This document shows positions 33,082 through 41,488 of a stretch of DNA of 51,298 nt, one piece after another. The DNA comes from Caballeronia glathei. GTDB lineage: Bacteria > Pseudomonadota > Gammaproteobacteria > Burkholderiales > Burkholderiaceae. The stretch spans positions 1 through 51,298 of the forward strand of contig NZ_JFHC01000061.1 of assembly GCF_000698595.1 (NCBI RefSeq), written 5' to 3'. The translations under genes were made by a program, and so were the position numbers. The notes beneath the pieces were generated by a model, which saw nothing but the letters and a program-made list of their open reading frames with translations, was not told where the DNA came from and searched no databases. Every line of letters starts with the position of its first letter. Within the stretch, counting starts at the first letter, position 1.

Positions 33082-34305
33082 TTGGTGCCGCCCGCATCCG
33101 CCCGACCGCGCGACGCGCTCGATGTCCTGTGCGCGTTCTTCAAACTCGGACTCACATCGTTCGGCGGGCCGGTTGCCCATCTCGGCTACTTCCGCCGCGA
33201 GTTCGTCGAGCGGCGGCAATGGCTCGACGAGAAGACGTACATCGATCTGGTCGCGCTCTGCCAGTTCCTGCCGGGGCCCGCCAGCAGTCAGGTCGGATTT
33301 TCGATCGGTCTCATGCGTGCCGGATGGATCGGCGGGCTCGCCGCCTGGTGCGGCTTCACGCTGCCGTCCGTGTTGCTCCTGATCGGGTTCGCAGTGATCG
33401 CGCCGGATCTGAATGGACCGCTCGGGCAGGGCCTGATCCACGGCCTCAAGCTCGTCGCCGTCGCGGTCGTCGCTCAGGCCGTGTGGGACATGGCGAGGCG
33501 CTTTTGCCCGGACCGGCGGCAAGCGGGCATTGCGCTCATCGCTGTCGCGATTCTTTCGATGCTGGCGACCGTCTATGCGCAATTGCTGGTGATCGCTCTG
33601 GGCGCGTTGCTCGGTGTGGTGCTTTGCCGGGATCAGCACGTACCGGCGGACCAGCCCGCGAGCGACGCCCGGCCGTCGATCGCCGTCTCGCGCGCAGCCG
33701 GATGGGCAGCACTGGCGGCGTTTCTTCTGCTCCTCTTCGGCTTGCCTGCAATGTCGAATCTGCTCGCGGCGCGAGCCGTCGACATGTTCGATGCGTTCTA
33801 CCGCTCCGGCGCGCTCGTGTTCGGCGGCGGTCATGTCGTTCTGCCGCTCCTGCAGCAGGAGACGGTCACCACGGGATGGATTCGCCCGGGCGAATTCCTC
33901 GCGGGCTACGGAGCCGCGCAAGCCATGCCGGGACCGCTCTTCACGTTCGCCGCATTTCTCGGCTGGAGCATGGCCGATCCGCCGCATCAGTGGGCGGGCG
34001 CGGCGCTCGCGACCGCAGGCATCTTTCTGCCGGGCCTCCTGCTCGTGATCGCGGCGCTGCCATACTGGCAAACGTTGCGCACGCGCCCGGGCAGCGCGGC
34101 GATGCTCGCGGGCGTGAACGCGGCGGTGGTCGGATTGCTTGCGAGGGCGCTGTATTCGCCGGTCTGGACGAGCGCCGTGATCTCGCGGGTGGATATCTTC
34201 ATCGCGATCGCCGCATTCTTCATGCTCGTGCGCTGGCGGATGCCGCCGCTTGCCGTGGTCGCGCTCTGTGCGCTCGCAGGCATCGCTGAAGGCGCGTTGC
34301 GCTAG
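33082..34305 (+). CDS. chrA: Chromate transporter, ChrA/CHR family (two-domain)
   Basis: A 407-residue polytopic membrane protein with two homologous halves. The CHR signatures are visible in half 1 (LGLTSFGGPVAHLGYF, LCQFLPGPASSQVGF) and half 2 (ALVFGGGHVVLPLL, AAQAMPGPLFTFAAFLG). Such proteins export chromate, probably by proton antiport. The start codon is a TTG at 33082 or the adjacent GTG at 33085, both after GAAGGA; no ATG fits. No chrB regulator is adjacent. Confidence 0.92.
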   Translation: MVPPASARPRDALDVLCAFFKLGLTSFGGPVAHLGYFRREFVERRQWLDEKTYIDLVALCQFLPGPASSQVGFSIGLMRAGWIGGLAAWCGFTLPSVLLLIGFAVIAPDLNGPLGQGLIHGLKLVAVAVVAQAVWDMARRFCPDRRQAGIALIAVAILSMLATVYAQLLVIALGALLGVVLCRDQHVPADQPASDARPSIAVSRAAGWAALAAFLLLLFGLPAMSNLLAARAVDMFDAFYRSGALVFGGGHVVLPLLQQETVTTGWIRPGEFLAGYGAAQAMPGPLFTFAAFLGWSMADPPHQWAGAALATAGIFLPGLLLVIAALPYWQTLRTRPGSAAMLAGVNAAVVGLLARALYSPVWTSAVISRVDIFIAIAAFFMLVRWRMPPLAVVALCALAGIAEGALR

Positions 34306-34773
34306 ATCGCCGCGTCGTATCGAGCGCTTGCAGCGCTCGCGCTTCACGCTTCACGCTCCCTTCCCTGCGCAGTCCCCGCATGCGGGGACGATTTCCCTCC
34401 CAAATCGGGGTGTCGAAGACGCGCCATTTGCCGGAAAGTGGCGGCATGAAAACACGGCCCGAATGAAGTCACCACGCGGCCGGACGTCTCCACAACAACA
34501 CCCTTGCGTAGCGATCGCCTTCAACTCGCTCACCCACGTCTTCTTTTCCCGTTTCCCGTCGCCGGCACTTGATGTGCGTTGCCAGCGCGGGGCGACGAAT
34601 ACTTCGCCTCCAGTACGAGCGAGGCCAACCGTGAAGGACGTACCTGATTATCCCGGCCGGTTCGCGCAGTCGAACGATCGCAATGCGCACGATGCTTCAG
34701 CATTGACCCCGTGTGTTGAGCGATGCAGGCGGCATCGGTCGGGAGAACCTGTCAACAGCAAGAGGAAACTGAC
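34306..34773. other. Intergenic region with palindromes
   Basis: No convincing gene. The perfect hairpin CGAGCGCT-TGC-AGCGCTCG (34321-34339) lies 15 nt after the chrA stop and is a likely terminator. Further on, GTCCCCGCATGCGGGGAC (34372-34389) is a perfect 18-bp palindrome. The remainder is unremarkable until the AGAGGAAAC before the next gene. Confidence 0.6.
34321..34339 (+). terminator. Hairpin after chrA
   Basis: Perfect 8-bp stem with a 3-nt loop, 15 nt after the chrA stop; no U-tract. Confidence 0.55.
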
Positions 34774-35223
34774 ATGACATGCCCGATTCGATTTGCGCGT
34801 TTGGTCATCGCGACGACCGCGACGCTGGCGCTCGGAGCCTTCGGCCAGATCAGCGCGGCAGCCACCGGCAGCGATGGCGCGGACGGTATGCAAGCGGCCC
34901 CGGCGGTGGCGCACAATGCGGATATGCGCCGCGAGCAGGCGGCGAGCGGCGCCGGTTCGCCGCTCACGCTGATCGTGCAGACGCCGTCCGGCGGCACATC
35001 GCGACTCACGTATGTCGAGAACGACGGCTGGCGGGTCGACGACCGCACCGCCGCACGCGATCCCGACGAAGCGCGGGTGATGCCCGTCGCGACGCAACAG
35101 GAGGACCCGGCCGTGAAGCAGCCACTGACCGTTTTCATCGACGGCCCGAGCGGCTACACGTATGTCTGGATGCGCGATGAAGGCTGGAAGTTCGTCGGCC
35201 GCATTGCCGGCCGGAGTCGCTGA
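34774..35223 (+). CDS. Exported hypothetical protein
   Basis: A 149-residue protein with an N-terminal signal peptide (hydrophobic LVIATTATLALGAFG, cleavage likely after SAAA). The mature part holds two similar segments, LTLIVQTPSGGTSRLTYVENDGWRV and LTVFIDGPSGYTYVWMRDEGWKF, i.e. an internal repeat of about 25 residues. The fold is unknown; it is probably periplasmic. ATG at 34774 follows AGAGGAAAC. It may be co-transcribed with the cytochrome gene 40 nt downstream. Confidence 0.8.
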   Translation: MTCPIRFARLVIATTATLALGAFGQISAAATGSDGADGMQAAPAVAHNADMRREQAASGAGSPLTLIVQTPSGGTSRLTYVENDGWRVDDRTAARDPDEARVMPVATQQEDPAVKQPLTVFIDGPSGYTYVWMRDEGWKFVGRIAGRSR

Positions 35224-35263
35224 TCCGGAGCCAGGGCTGAAATTCGGCGATGGGTGTTCGATC

Positions 35264-35710
35264 ATGCCAGGCCATTCGACATCGCTACGTAAAACGCTCG
35301 CGCGCCCTGTGCCCCGTTGGGGCCAGCGGCGCGCGCGCACGGCCCTGATCGCGCTCGTGTGCCTTGCCGCGGCCACCGCGGTCCGCGCGGGCACGGATGC
35401 TGTAGAGGCTGGAAACGCAGCGGCCGACCCGGCCATCGTCAGCGCGTGGCGCACGCTGCGCGCCGCCGACTGCGCCCGCTGCCACGGAAAGGACTATGAG
35501 GGGCTGGCCGCTCCCTCCATCGTCGGCTTTGCGCGCTCGCAGAGCCGCGAGATGTTCGTTACCGCCATCCTCGACGGCAATCCGCCCCGCGGCATGCCCG
35601 CGTATCGCGACAATCCGCACGTCGCGGACCGCATCGACGACATCTACCGCTATTTCGCGGGACGCGCCAACGGGAGCATCCCCGACGGTCCGCCATCGCG
35701 AGGCAAATAG
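35264..35710 (+). CDS. Exported class I cytochrome c
   Basis: A 148-residue precursor with a signal segment (ALIALVCLAAATAVRA). Heme attachment motif C70-A-R-C73-H74 and the likely distal ligand Met111 in PPRGMPAYRDN are present, with the usual C-terminal helix (DRIDDIYRYFAGRANG). A small periplasmic electron carrier; its partner is unknown. The ATG at 35264 is one choice; a little upstream there is no clear ribosome site. Confidence 0.9.
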   Translation: MPGHSTSLRKTLARPVPRWGQRRARTALIALVCLAAATAVRAGTDAVEAGNAAADPAIVSAWRTLRAADCARCHGKDYEGLAAPSIVGFARSQSREMFVTAILDGNPPRGMPAYRDNPHVADRIDDIYRYFAGRANGSIPDGPPSRGK

Positions 35711-35848
35711 CGGCGCGCTCGCGCGCGGTCGCCCGCCGCTAGCCGCTTACAGAAAACCCCGGTTTCGCCGGACATACAAACACGCCGGCCCAGTGACTAC
35801 ACTTTGATCATTGAGCCATCGCGCAAACACCACCGACGGAGGCGCGAC

Positions 35849-36919
35849 ATGAATACCGCAGACGTGGGCAATGGCACGGGCTGGGTCGATCAGTCCGACG
35901 ACGCGGACGCCATCGCGATGCTCGTGGACAAAGTCCGCGCGCAGCAGAATGCGATTGCCGCGAGCGCTCACACGGCACTGGATGGGCGCATCGATCGCGC
36001 GCAGCATCAGAAGCAATTGCTTGGCGCAGTCGGTGTCCTGCGGATCTTCGACACGCTCCCCGCCATCGCAAGAGCCGGTCCTTTTCTGAAGCGCGCCGCG
36101 GCAGGCGAGCCCGTTGAATATCGCGTCGCGTGCCGTTTCTCGAACGGTCAGCCGTGTCCGTTCGCCGATACGGCCGCCGACGTACGCGGCGTCGCCCTGA
36201 AGTTCTTTACCGACGAAGGGACGCAAACCGATCTGCTCATGACAAACGAGGGCGGCCGCTCGCATGCGAGAAACGCAGTGCAGTTCATGGCTGTCGCCGA
36301 CATCATCGTCGCGAAGCTCGCAAACGGTGTTGCGGGCGGGCTCACAAAGGCATCGCGCGAATTGCTCACCGGTGAAATCGGGCCCGTGGAGGCAGCGCGT
36401 ATCCTTGCCATTCTTTTCAATGAAACGAAGGTCCACACGGTCGAAAGCCTCGCTACCGAGCGCTACTGGGGTTCGGTCGTGCAACTGGGCGCGGCCGCGG
36501 TCAAGTACTCGCTTCACCCGCACGAGACGAGCCCGACGGGCACCGCGGCGGACCGTTCGGGCGAGCACTATCTGCGCGAGGATATCGTGAACCGGCTGGC
36601 GGAAGGTCCCGTCAAGTGGCAGCTTTGCCTGCAGCTTTTCATCGACGAAGACAGCACGCCGGTTCGCGACGCCTCCGTCGCGTGGAAGGCGCCGCTCGTT
36701 CCGCTCGGCGAGCTGGAGATAAGCGCTCCGCCATCCTTGGCCGACGAAGCATGCATCAGCCAGATGGCGTTCAATCCCGCCAACGGCTTTCGACCGCTCG
36801 GAATCACGCATGCCCGCAAGGATGTCTATGCCGCGAGCGCGGCCAACCGCAAGGATCGCGGACTGCTTTCGGGCGAGGCGGCGCGCGCGTTTCTTCAGGA
36901 TACGGCGGCCAGGCCCTGA
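35849..36919 (+). CDS. Catalase-like heme protein (y4iL-like)
   Basis: A 356-residue protein with a catalase-type beta-barrel: YRVACRFSNG, ADVRGVALKFFTDEG and DLLMTNEGG match the RFST, DPRGFAVKFYT and DLVGNN regions of true catalases. An R-x3-Y (Arg323, Tyr327 in ARKDVY) stands where the proximal heme tyrosine is expected. I do not see the distal V-H-A-x-G histidine motif. It may bind heme but act as a peroxidase, hydroperoxide isomerase or sensor instead of a catalase. ATG at 35849 follows GGAGG. It converges with the SnoaL-like gene. Confidence 0.82.
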   Translation: MNTADVGNGTGWVDQSDDADAIAMLVDKVRAQQNAIAASAHTALDGRIDRAQHQKQLLGAVGVLRIFDTLPAIARAGPFLKRAAAGEPVEYRVACRFSNGQPCPFADTAADVRGVALKFFTDEGTQTDLLMTNEGGRSHARNAVQFMAVADIIVAKLANGVAGGLTKASRELLTGEIGPVEAARILAILFNETKVHTVESLATERYWGSVVQLGAAAVKYSLHPHETSPTGTAADRSGEHYLREDIVNRLAEGPVKWQLCLQLFIDEDSTPVRDASVAWKAPLVPLGELEISAPPSLADEACISQMAFNPANGFRPLGITHARKDVYAASAANRKDRGLLSGEAARAFLQDTAARP

Positions 36920-37064
36920 CGGCGATGCTGGCCGGCTTGCCGTATCCAGAACTTCGCGATGCCGTCATCGCGCATCTGACGATGGCGGGGGACTGGGGCC
37001 GCTATTGTCGAACGTGCCGCCCCGGTCCCCGCAGAGCGGTGTCGCTCCGGGCGCCGCTCGATGA

Positions 37065-37523
37065 TCACGGCGCCGCGTTCCATACATGCGATGCGGCGCG
37101 CCACTTTCCGTCCGCGGACCGGTTCATGATCATCAGCAGGACGCCCTTGTATTCAGGCACCTTGCCGTCTTTCTCGGCGCCTTGCGCGCGCCAGTTCGCC
37201 ACCTGGTACACGACATTGCCGCTGCGATGCGCGTCGATCACTTCAGTCGAATGGTTGCGCACGCCGCCATCGAAAAAGCTCTTGAAAAGCTTCTCGATCT
37301 CGGCTCGCCCCTGAATCGACTTTCCGTTGCCCGGCGACACCGTGGCCTTTTCATCGTAGAGCGCGGCGAGCGCGTGCGCGTCGCCGCTGTTGAAGGCCTT
37401 GTTCCAGGTGACGTTGGCGGCATCCACGATGTTCGTTGCGTCTGACTTTTGCGCGAGCGCGGGCTGTGCCGCCGCTAGCGCAACCGACAGGCAGACGACC
37501 AGATGCGTCATGTGCTTGTTCAT
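37065..37523 (-). CDS. Exported SnoaL-like (SgcJ/EcaC-type) protein
   Basis: A 152-residue precursor. The signal peptide ends after PALA (AAAQPALA|QK). The mature domain is a cystatin-like NTF2 fold: ANVTWNKAFNSGDAHALAALYDEKATVSPGNG, then FFDGGVRNHSTEV and WRAASHVWN. The SgcJ/EcaC group is usually cytoplasmic and unassigned in function; export suggests a periplasmic binding or protective role. ATG at 37523 follows GGAGAACATGCA. Confidence 0.88.
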   Translation of the reverse strand: MNKHMTHLVVCLSVALAAAQPALAQKSDATNIVDAANVTWNKAFNSGDAHALAALYDEKATVSPGNGKSIQGRAEIEKLFKSFFDGGVRNHSTEVIDAHRSGNVVYQVANWRAQGAEKDGKVPEYKGVLLMIMNRSADGKWRAASHVWNAAP

Positions 37524-37941
37524 TGCATGTTCTCCGGTAGCGATGGGCGGCCCTGACATCCGTGAAGGACTGGCTCGCTGCGCGTCTCGGGAGGTCCGCG
37601 AATGACGGCTTCGATTGCCGGGCGTTGCAGCAGGAAACGATGAATCGTGATCGCAAGCCGGGTCGCTCGTGATTGCGGTCAGCGCTGCTGCCGGCGCGTG
37701 GAGTATAGGTTTCGGCATATCCAGTAATCAACTAAGGCGACACGTGCGCGGCGGCAGATGTCAGCCTCGATGACACGGCATGCGGCGGTGGAGGATAACA
37801 GGAAGCGGCAGGAATCTGTCGATTGCTGCTTTCAGCTCGCGCGCTGGCGCGCCTGTATGCGCCCATGTGCGCCGGCTGAAAGCAGTCAGAAGAAGTCGCG
37901 CCGGCGATAAGCCGCGCGTCCTCATGTATTCAATGTTCTTG

Positions 37942-38175
37942 TTATGCGGCGGGTGACAGCTCGAAAGGCGAGCGGGGCAGCGGTTCGCCATCGACGAATG
38001 CGGTGGCGCTTCGTACGGCGAATGCGAACGCGCATTCCTGGCTGGCGAATTCTCCGAGCACGCCCAGTGACGTGGCTTCGCCATCCTCCTCGAGAATCGA
38101 TACGCGCGCAATGAATGCCTTGCCGTGCTTCGTCACGCAAGGCTGAATCGCTGCACCGCGGTGGTATAGAACCAT
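37942..38175 (-). CDS. Small conserved protein with Y-x-G ... A-x-x-F-A pattern
   Basis: A 77-residue protein (MVLYHRGAAIQPC start), soluble, with three beta-strand-like segments followed by an amphipathic helix (SQECAFAFAVRSATAFVDG). ATG at 38175 follows GGAGGAATTGCA. Its layout is like 49934-50179 and the C-terminal module of 31970-32866. The function is unknown. Confidence 0.7.
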   Translation of the reverse strand: MVLYHRGAAIQPCVTKHGKAFIARVSILEEDGEATSLGVLGEFASQECAFAFAVRSATAFVDGEPLPRSPFELSPAA

Positions 38176-38322
38176 TGCAATTCCTCCGGTGATGTCCGTT
38201 GTGGTCAACCAGAGAATTGTAGTGTCCTATTTTCGTTCAGGGTAGACCGTTACGTTTTCTCGCAAGGCGCATAAATCCGATGCAAGCCGACGATGCCCGA
38301 CGAAGCGCCTGATCCCGGCGCC

Positions 38323-39642
38323 TTACGGCTGGTTCGGCAACGTAAGGCTTGCTTGCAGTCCGCCTTCGGGCCGGTTCTGCAAGTGCAGCGTCGCGTTCAT
38401 CGCGAGCGCGAGCTGACGCGCGATCGCAAGGCCCAGACCCGTGCCGCCCGAATCGCGGTTGCGCGAACTCTCCACGCGATAGAACGGCTGAAACACCGCA
38501 TCCAGTTCCTTCGGAGGAATGCCCGGCCCGCGGTCGAGCACCGTGATCGTGACCCGGCCGTCCGGCAACGTGCCCACCCGCACCTCGCTCGCCCCGGAAA
38601 ACTTCACGGCGTTGTCGATCAGGTTGCTGAGGATTCTGCGCAATGCCTGAGGGCGAGTGAGCAGCGTCGTGCCGACCTTGCCGGTGAGCGATACCGCCTG
38701 GCCGGCATCGACATAGTCGCACACCATGCTGTCCAGCAGCGCGTCCGCATCGACGCGTTGCGGCGGCTCGGCCGCGCCGTGCAGCGTGCGCGCATACGCG
38801 ACGCCCTCGCGCACGAGCGACTCCAGTTCCTGCAGGTCCTGCTCAAGCTTTGCCTGCTGCGTCGTGTCGTCCATCAGGTCGGTGCGCAGACGCATGCGCG
38901 TGATCGGCGTCTGCAGATCGTGCGAGATTGCGGCGAGAATCTGGATGCGCTCCGTCATGTAGCTGGAAATGCGGTCCTGCATCGCGTTGAACGCCTTCGC
39001 GGCATGCGACACTTCCGTCGGTCCGTCCTCGGGCAGGCGCGTGGCGTTCATGTCGGGGCCGAGCGCATCCGCCGCCACGGCCAGCTGCTTCAGCGGACGC
39101 GTGACGAGCCGCACGGCGAGCCACGAACACACGCCGAGCACGATCAGCTGAACCAGGAGCAAGAGCGGCAGCCAGCCGGAGAGCGGGATGTTGTGCATGG
39201 GCCGCACGTCGATGGTCAGCGGCGATCCGTCGCTCAGTTTCAGGTGCACCTGAAAGCGCTCGCGATTGCCCGGAATCGCGTTGACGGTCGCGGGATAACG
39301 GGGGCCGAGTCCGCTCAGCATCGAAGCCGCCACGTCTCTCGACAGCCGGGTGTCGGGCGGCGATCCGCTCACGCCGGGCCCGAGGACGAACTCGTAGCTG
39401 CGCCGCGCGAGGCTCGGCAGCCACTGCGAGCGTTCGGCTGGCGGCAGGCGGTCGAGCAGGGCGACGGAGGCCGCCACTTCGCGCTCGATATAGCCCGTCA
39501 TCATCGTGAACGTGGCGTCGTCGCGCTCCTGGAGCGTGAGCGTGGCGGACAGCGTCTGTGAAAGCAGCAACCCGCAGAAGAGGATCAGCGTCAGGCGGGC
39601 AAAGAGCGTTCGAGGCCAATGCAGCGCGGAAGCCGCGTTCAT
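38323..39642 (-). CDS. Sensor histidine kinase (OmpR-partner type)
   Basis: A 439-residue two-TM kinase: TM1 at ~13-32, a ~125-residue periplasmic loop, TM2 at ~157-178, a HAMP segment, HisKA with His241 in AAISHDLQTPITRMR, and HATPase_c with NLIDNAVKF, DRGPGIPP and GGTGLGLAIARQ. Its ATG overlaps the response-regulator stop (ATGA) and has GGAGG. The periplasmic loop gives no hint of the stimulus. Confidence 0.95.
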   Translation of the reverse strand: MNAASALHWPRTLFARLTLILFCGLLLSQTLSATLTLQERDDATFTMMTGYIEREVAASVALLDRLPPAERSQWLPSLARRSYEFVLGPGVSGSPPDTRLSRDVAASMLSGLGPRYPATVNAIPGNRERFQVHLKLSDGSPLTIDVRPMHNIPLSGWLPLLLLVQLIVLGVCSWLAVRLVTRPLKQLAVAADALGPDMNATRLPEDGPTEVSHAAKAFNAMQDRISSYMTERIQILAAISHDLQTPITRMRLRTDLMDDTTQQAKLEQDLQELESLVREGVAYARTLHGAAEPPQRVDADALLDSMVCDYVDAGQAVSLTGKVGTTLLTRPQALRRILSNLIDNAVKFSGASEVRVGTLPDGRVTITVLDRGPGIPPKELDAVFQPFYRVESSRNRDSGGTGLGLAIARQLALAMNATLHLQNRPEGGLQASLTLPNQP

Positions 39643-40391
39643 CGCGACGCCTCCTGAACCGTGACCGATGCGGAGAACACATAGCCCTCGCTGCGCAGCG
39701 TCTTGATGTAGCGCGGCTCGCGCGCCTCGTCCTGCAGGCGTTGACGCAGGCGGCTCACGAGAAGATCGATCGAGCGGTCGAAGGGGTCGGAGCGGCGGCC
39801 CTGCGTCAGATTGAGCAGTTGCTCGCGGGTCAGCACGCGTTGCGGATGATCGAGGAACACACGCAGCAGGCGATATTCCCCGCCGCTCAGCGCGACGATC
39901 GTGCCGCTCGAATCGATCAGGTGCCGTGCGACCGTATCCAGCCGCCAGTCGCCGAACTGCAGGACGGTCACGGTCTCGTTCACCTGCATGTTGGGCGGCA
40001 GCATGCGCGCGCGGCGCAGCACCGCGCGCACGCGCGCGAGCAGCTCGCGGGCCGCGAACGGCTTGGCGAGATAATCGTCGGCGCCCATCTCGAGTCCGAC
40101 GATGCGGTCCGCTTCTTCGCTCAGCGCGGTCAGCATCAGGATCGGCACCGTCCGCCATTGCCCCGCACGAAGCTCGCGGCACAGCACGAGCCCGTCTTCG
40201 CCGGGCATCATCAGGTCGAGGACGATGAGGTCGGGCGTCTCCTGCTCGAGCAGCGAATACATCTGGCGGCCGTTGGATGCGAGCGAAGTCCGCATGCCGT
40301 TTTTCGTCAGATAGGTGCCGAGCAGTTCGCGGATTCCACGGTCGTCGTCGACGATCAGAATGTGGTCGGGCTTTTCCGTCGCTGAAATCAT
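39639..40391 (-). CDS. OmpR-family response regulator
   Basis: A 250-residue regulator. The receiver has the acidic pair in VDDD (~14-17), phosphoacceptor Asp59, Lys110 in YLAKPF and Thr88 in LMLTAL. A winged-helix trans_reg_C domain follows (DPFDRSIDLLVSRLRQRL and the YIKTLRSEGYVF hairpin). The ATG overlaps the stop of the 40-aa peptide gene and its stop overlaps the kinase ATG, so all are coupled. Confidence 0.95.
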   Translation of the reverse strand: MISATEKPDHILIVDDDRGIRELLGTYLTKNGMRTSLASNGRQMYSLLEQETPDLIVLDLMMPGEDGLVLCRELRAGQWRTVPILMLTALSEEADRIVGLEMGADDYLAKPFAARELLARVRAVLRRARMLPPNMQVNETVTVLQFGDWRLDTVARHLIDSSGTIVALSGGEYRLLRVFLDHPQRVLTREQLLNLTQGRRSDPFDRSIDLLVSRLRQRLQDEAREPRYIKTLRSEGYVFSASVTVQEASR

Positions 40392-40510
40392 GGTGTCGAA
40401 CGTTTTCGCAGTGTCTGGCGGGTATGGATCATCGAGCAGTTGACAGGCTTGCTCAGCTCGAAGCTTATACCGCCGAGCAGGAAAATGAACGCGGCGATCA
40501 GGCGCTTCAT
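40388..40510 (-). CDS. 40-aa single-pass membrane peptide
   Basis: MKRLIAAFIFLLGGISFELS begins a 40-residue peptide: basic N-terminus, one transmembrane helix of about 13-15 residues, then a basic tail (RQTLRKRSTP). GGAGGACGC precedes the ATG, which overlaps the GFA-like stop; its stop overlaps the response-regulator ATG. The double overlap and the good ribosome site argue that it is translated. Confidence 0.65.
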   Translation of the reverse strand: MKRLIAAFIFLLGGISFELSKPVNCSMIHTRQTLRKRSTP

Positions 40511-40878
40511 GCGTCCTCCACGACGGAGAGGCTCGCGCCGTCGGCTACGCTGAATTCGAGCGAGAACCCGTCGACATCTTTCAGGCACCCGATATTCACC
40601 CGCCACAGATCGGGGTCCTTGCGGGTCTGGTGAAACGTATAGATGCCGCAGTGCCGGCAAAAGTAGTGCTTCGCCACGCGCGTGTTGAACTGGTACAGGG
40701 TGAGCGCATCCTCGCCGCCGACGATTTTCAGCTCGGCGGCGCGAAACGGCGGCGACATGAGTGCGCCCTTGCGCCGGCACAGGCTGCAATTGCAGCGCGC
40801 CGCGGGGCTGACGGGCGTGCGGACTTCGAACTGCACCGTGCCGCAATGGCACGACCCTTTCAATGGCTCATTCGACAT
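40507..40878 (-). CDS. GFA-family (glutathione-dependent formaldehyde-activating-like) protein
   Basis: A 123-residue zinc-binding protein. Cys10 and Cys12 (CHCG), Cys29, Cys31 and Cys34 (CNCSLC), and Cys74 and Cys77 (CRHCG) make the Gfa metal sites. Gfa itself was proposed to join formaldehyde to glutathione, but most relatives are uncharacterised. ATG at 40878 follows GGGAG. It opens the operon with the 40-aa peptide and the two-component genes. Confidence 0.9.
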   Translation of the reverse strand: MSNEPLKGSCHCGTVQFEVRTPVSPAARCNCSLCRRKGALMSPPFRAAELKIVGGEDALTLYQFNTRVAKHYFCRHCGIYTFHQTRKDPDLWRVNIGCLKDVDGFSLEFSVADGASLSVVEDA

Positions 40879-41121
40879 GGCTGGCTCCCGGGATGTTGAG
40901 CCTGCTTTATAACGCGAACCCCCACCGTCTTTTGTGTCGCATTGTATCTGCCCGTCGCGCTGATACATAACATTGCACTCGCCCCTTTTCCCCGACACAA
41001 GCCCGATACGTCCGCGCGTTCAAATGCATCAACGCCGGATTTTCCCTGAACCTGCACCTCGCGGTTCCCGCCATTCGACATCCGGCCGCCCACCTCATCC
41101 AGACGATTCAAGGAGAGCGCC

Positions 41122-41352
41122 ATGAAGGCTTTGATGATCGCAGTGTCGTTCGTTGCATTCGCCGGCACCGGACTTGCCCAGGCCGCCGGGACCGCGCCGG
41201 CCGCCGGCACGCAGGCTACCGCAGGCTGGAACGGCCCGTCGGCGCGTGACGCGCAGGTGCGCACCCGCGCGCAGGTACGGGACGAACTCGTGCAGGCGCA
41301 AAGGAGCGGCCAGCTCGCCTACCTTAAGGGCACGCTCTACAAGGGCAGTTGA
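41122..41352 (+). CDS. DUF4148 exported protein
   Basis: A 76-residue precursor with a signal peptide (AVSFVAFAGTGLAQA). The C-terminal RTRAQVRDELVQAQRSGQLAYLKG is the DUF4148 core, a family nearly confined to Burkholderiaceae. AAGGAG precedes the ATG. The function is unknown. Confidence 0.88.
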   Translation: MKALMIAVSFVAFAGTGLAQAAGTAPAAGTQATAGWNGPSARDAQVRTRAQVRDELVQAQRSGQLAYLKGTLYKGS

Positions 41353-41488
41353 CCGGGCCTCCGGTCGAGGCCGGAGGCGGCTGCGGCCCGTTTCGACGGG
41401 CGTTGCCCAAAACGGTTCGCCCCGGAATGCCCCTCAACACTATCGACAACGGCTTTTCACGAAGCCGAAAAAGCACAAGGCAAATGCC

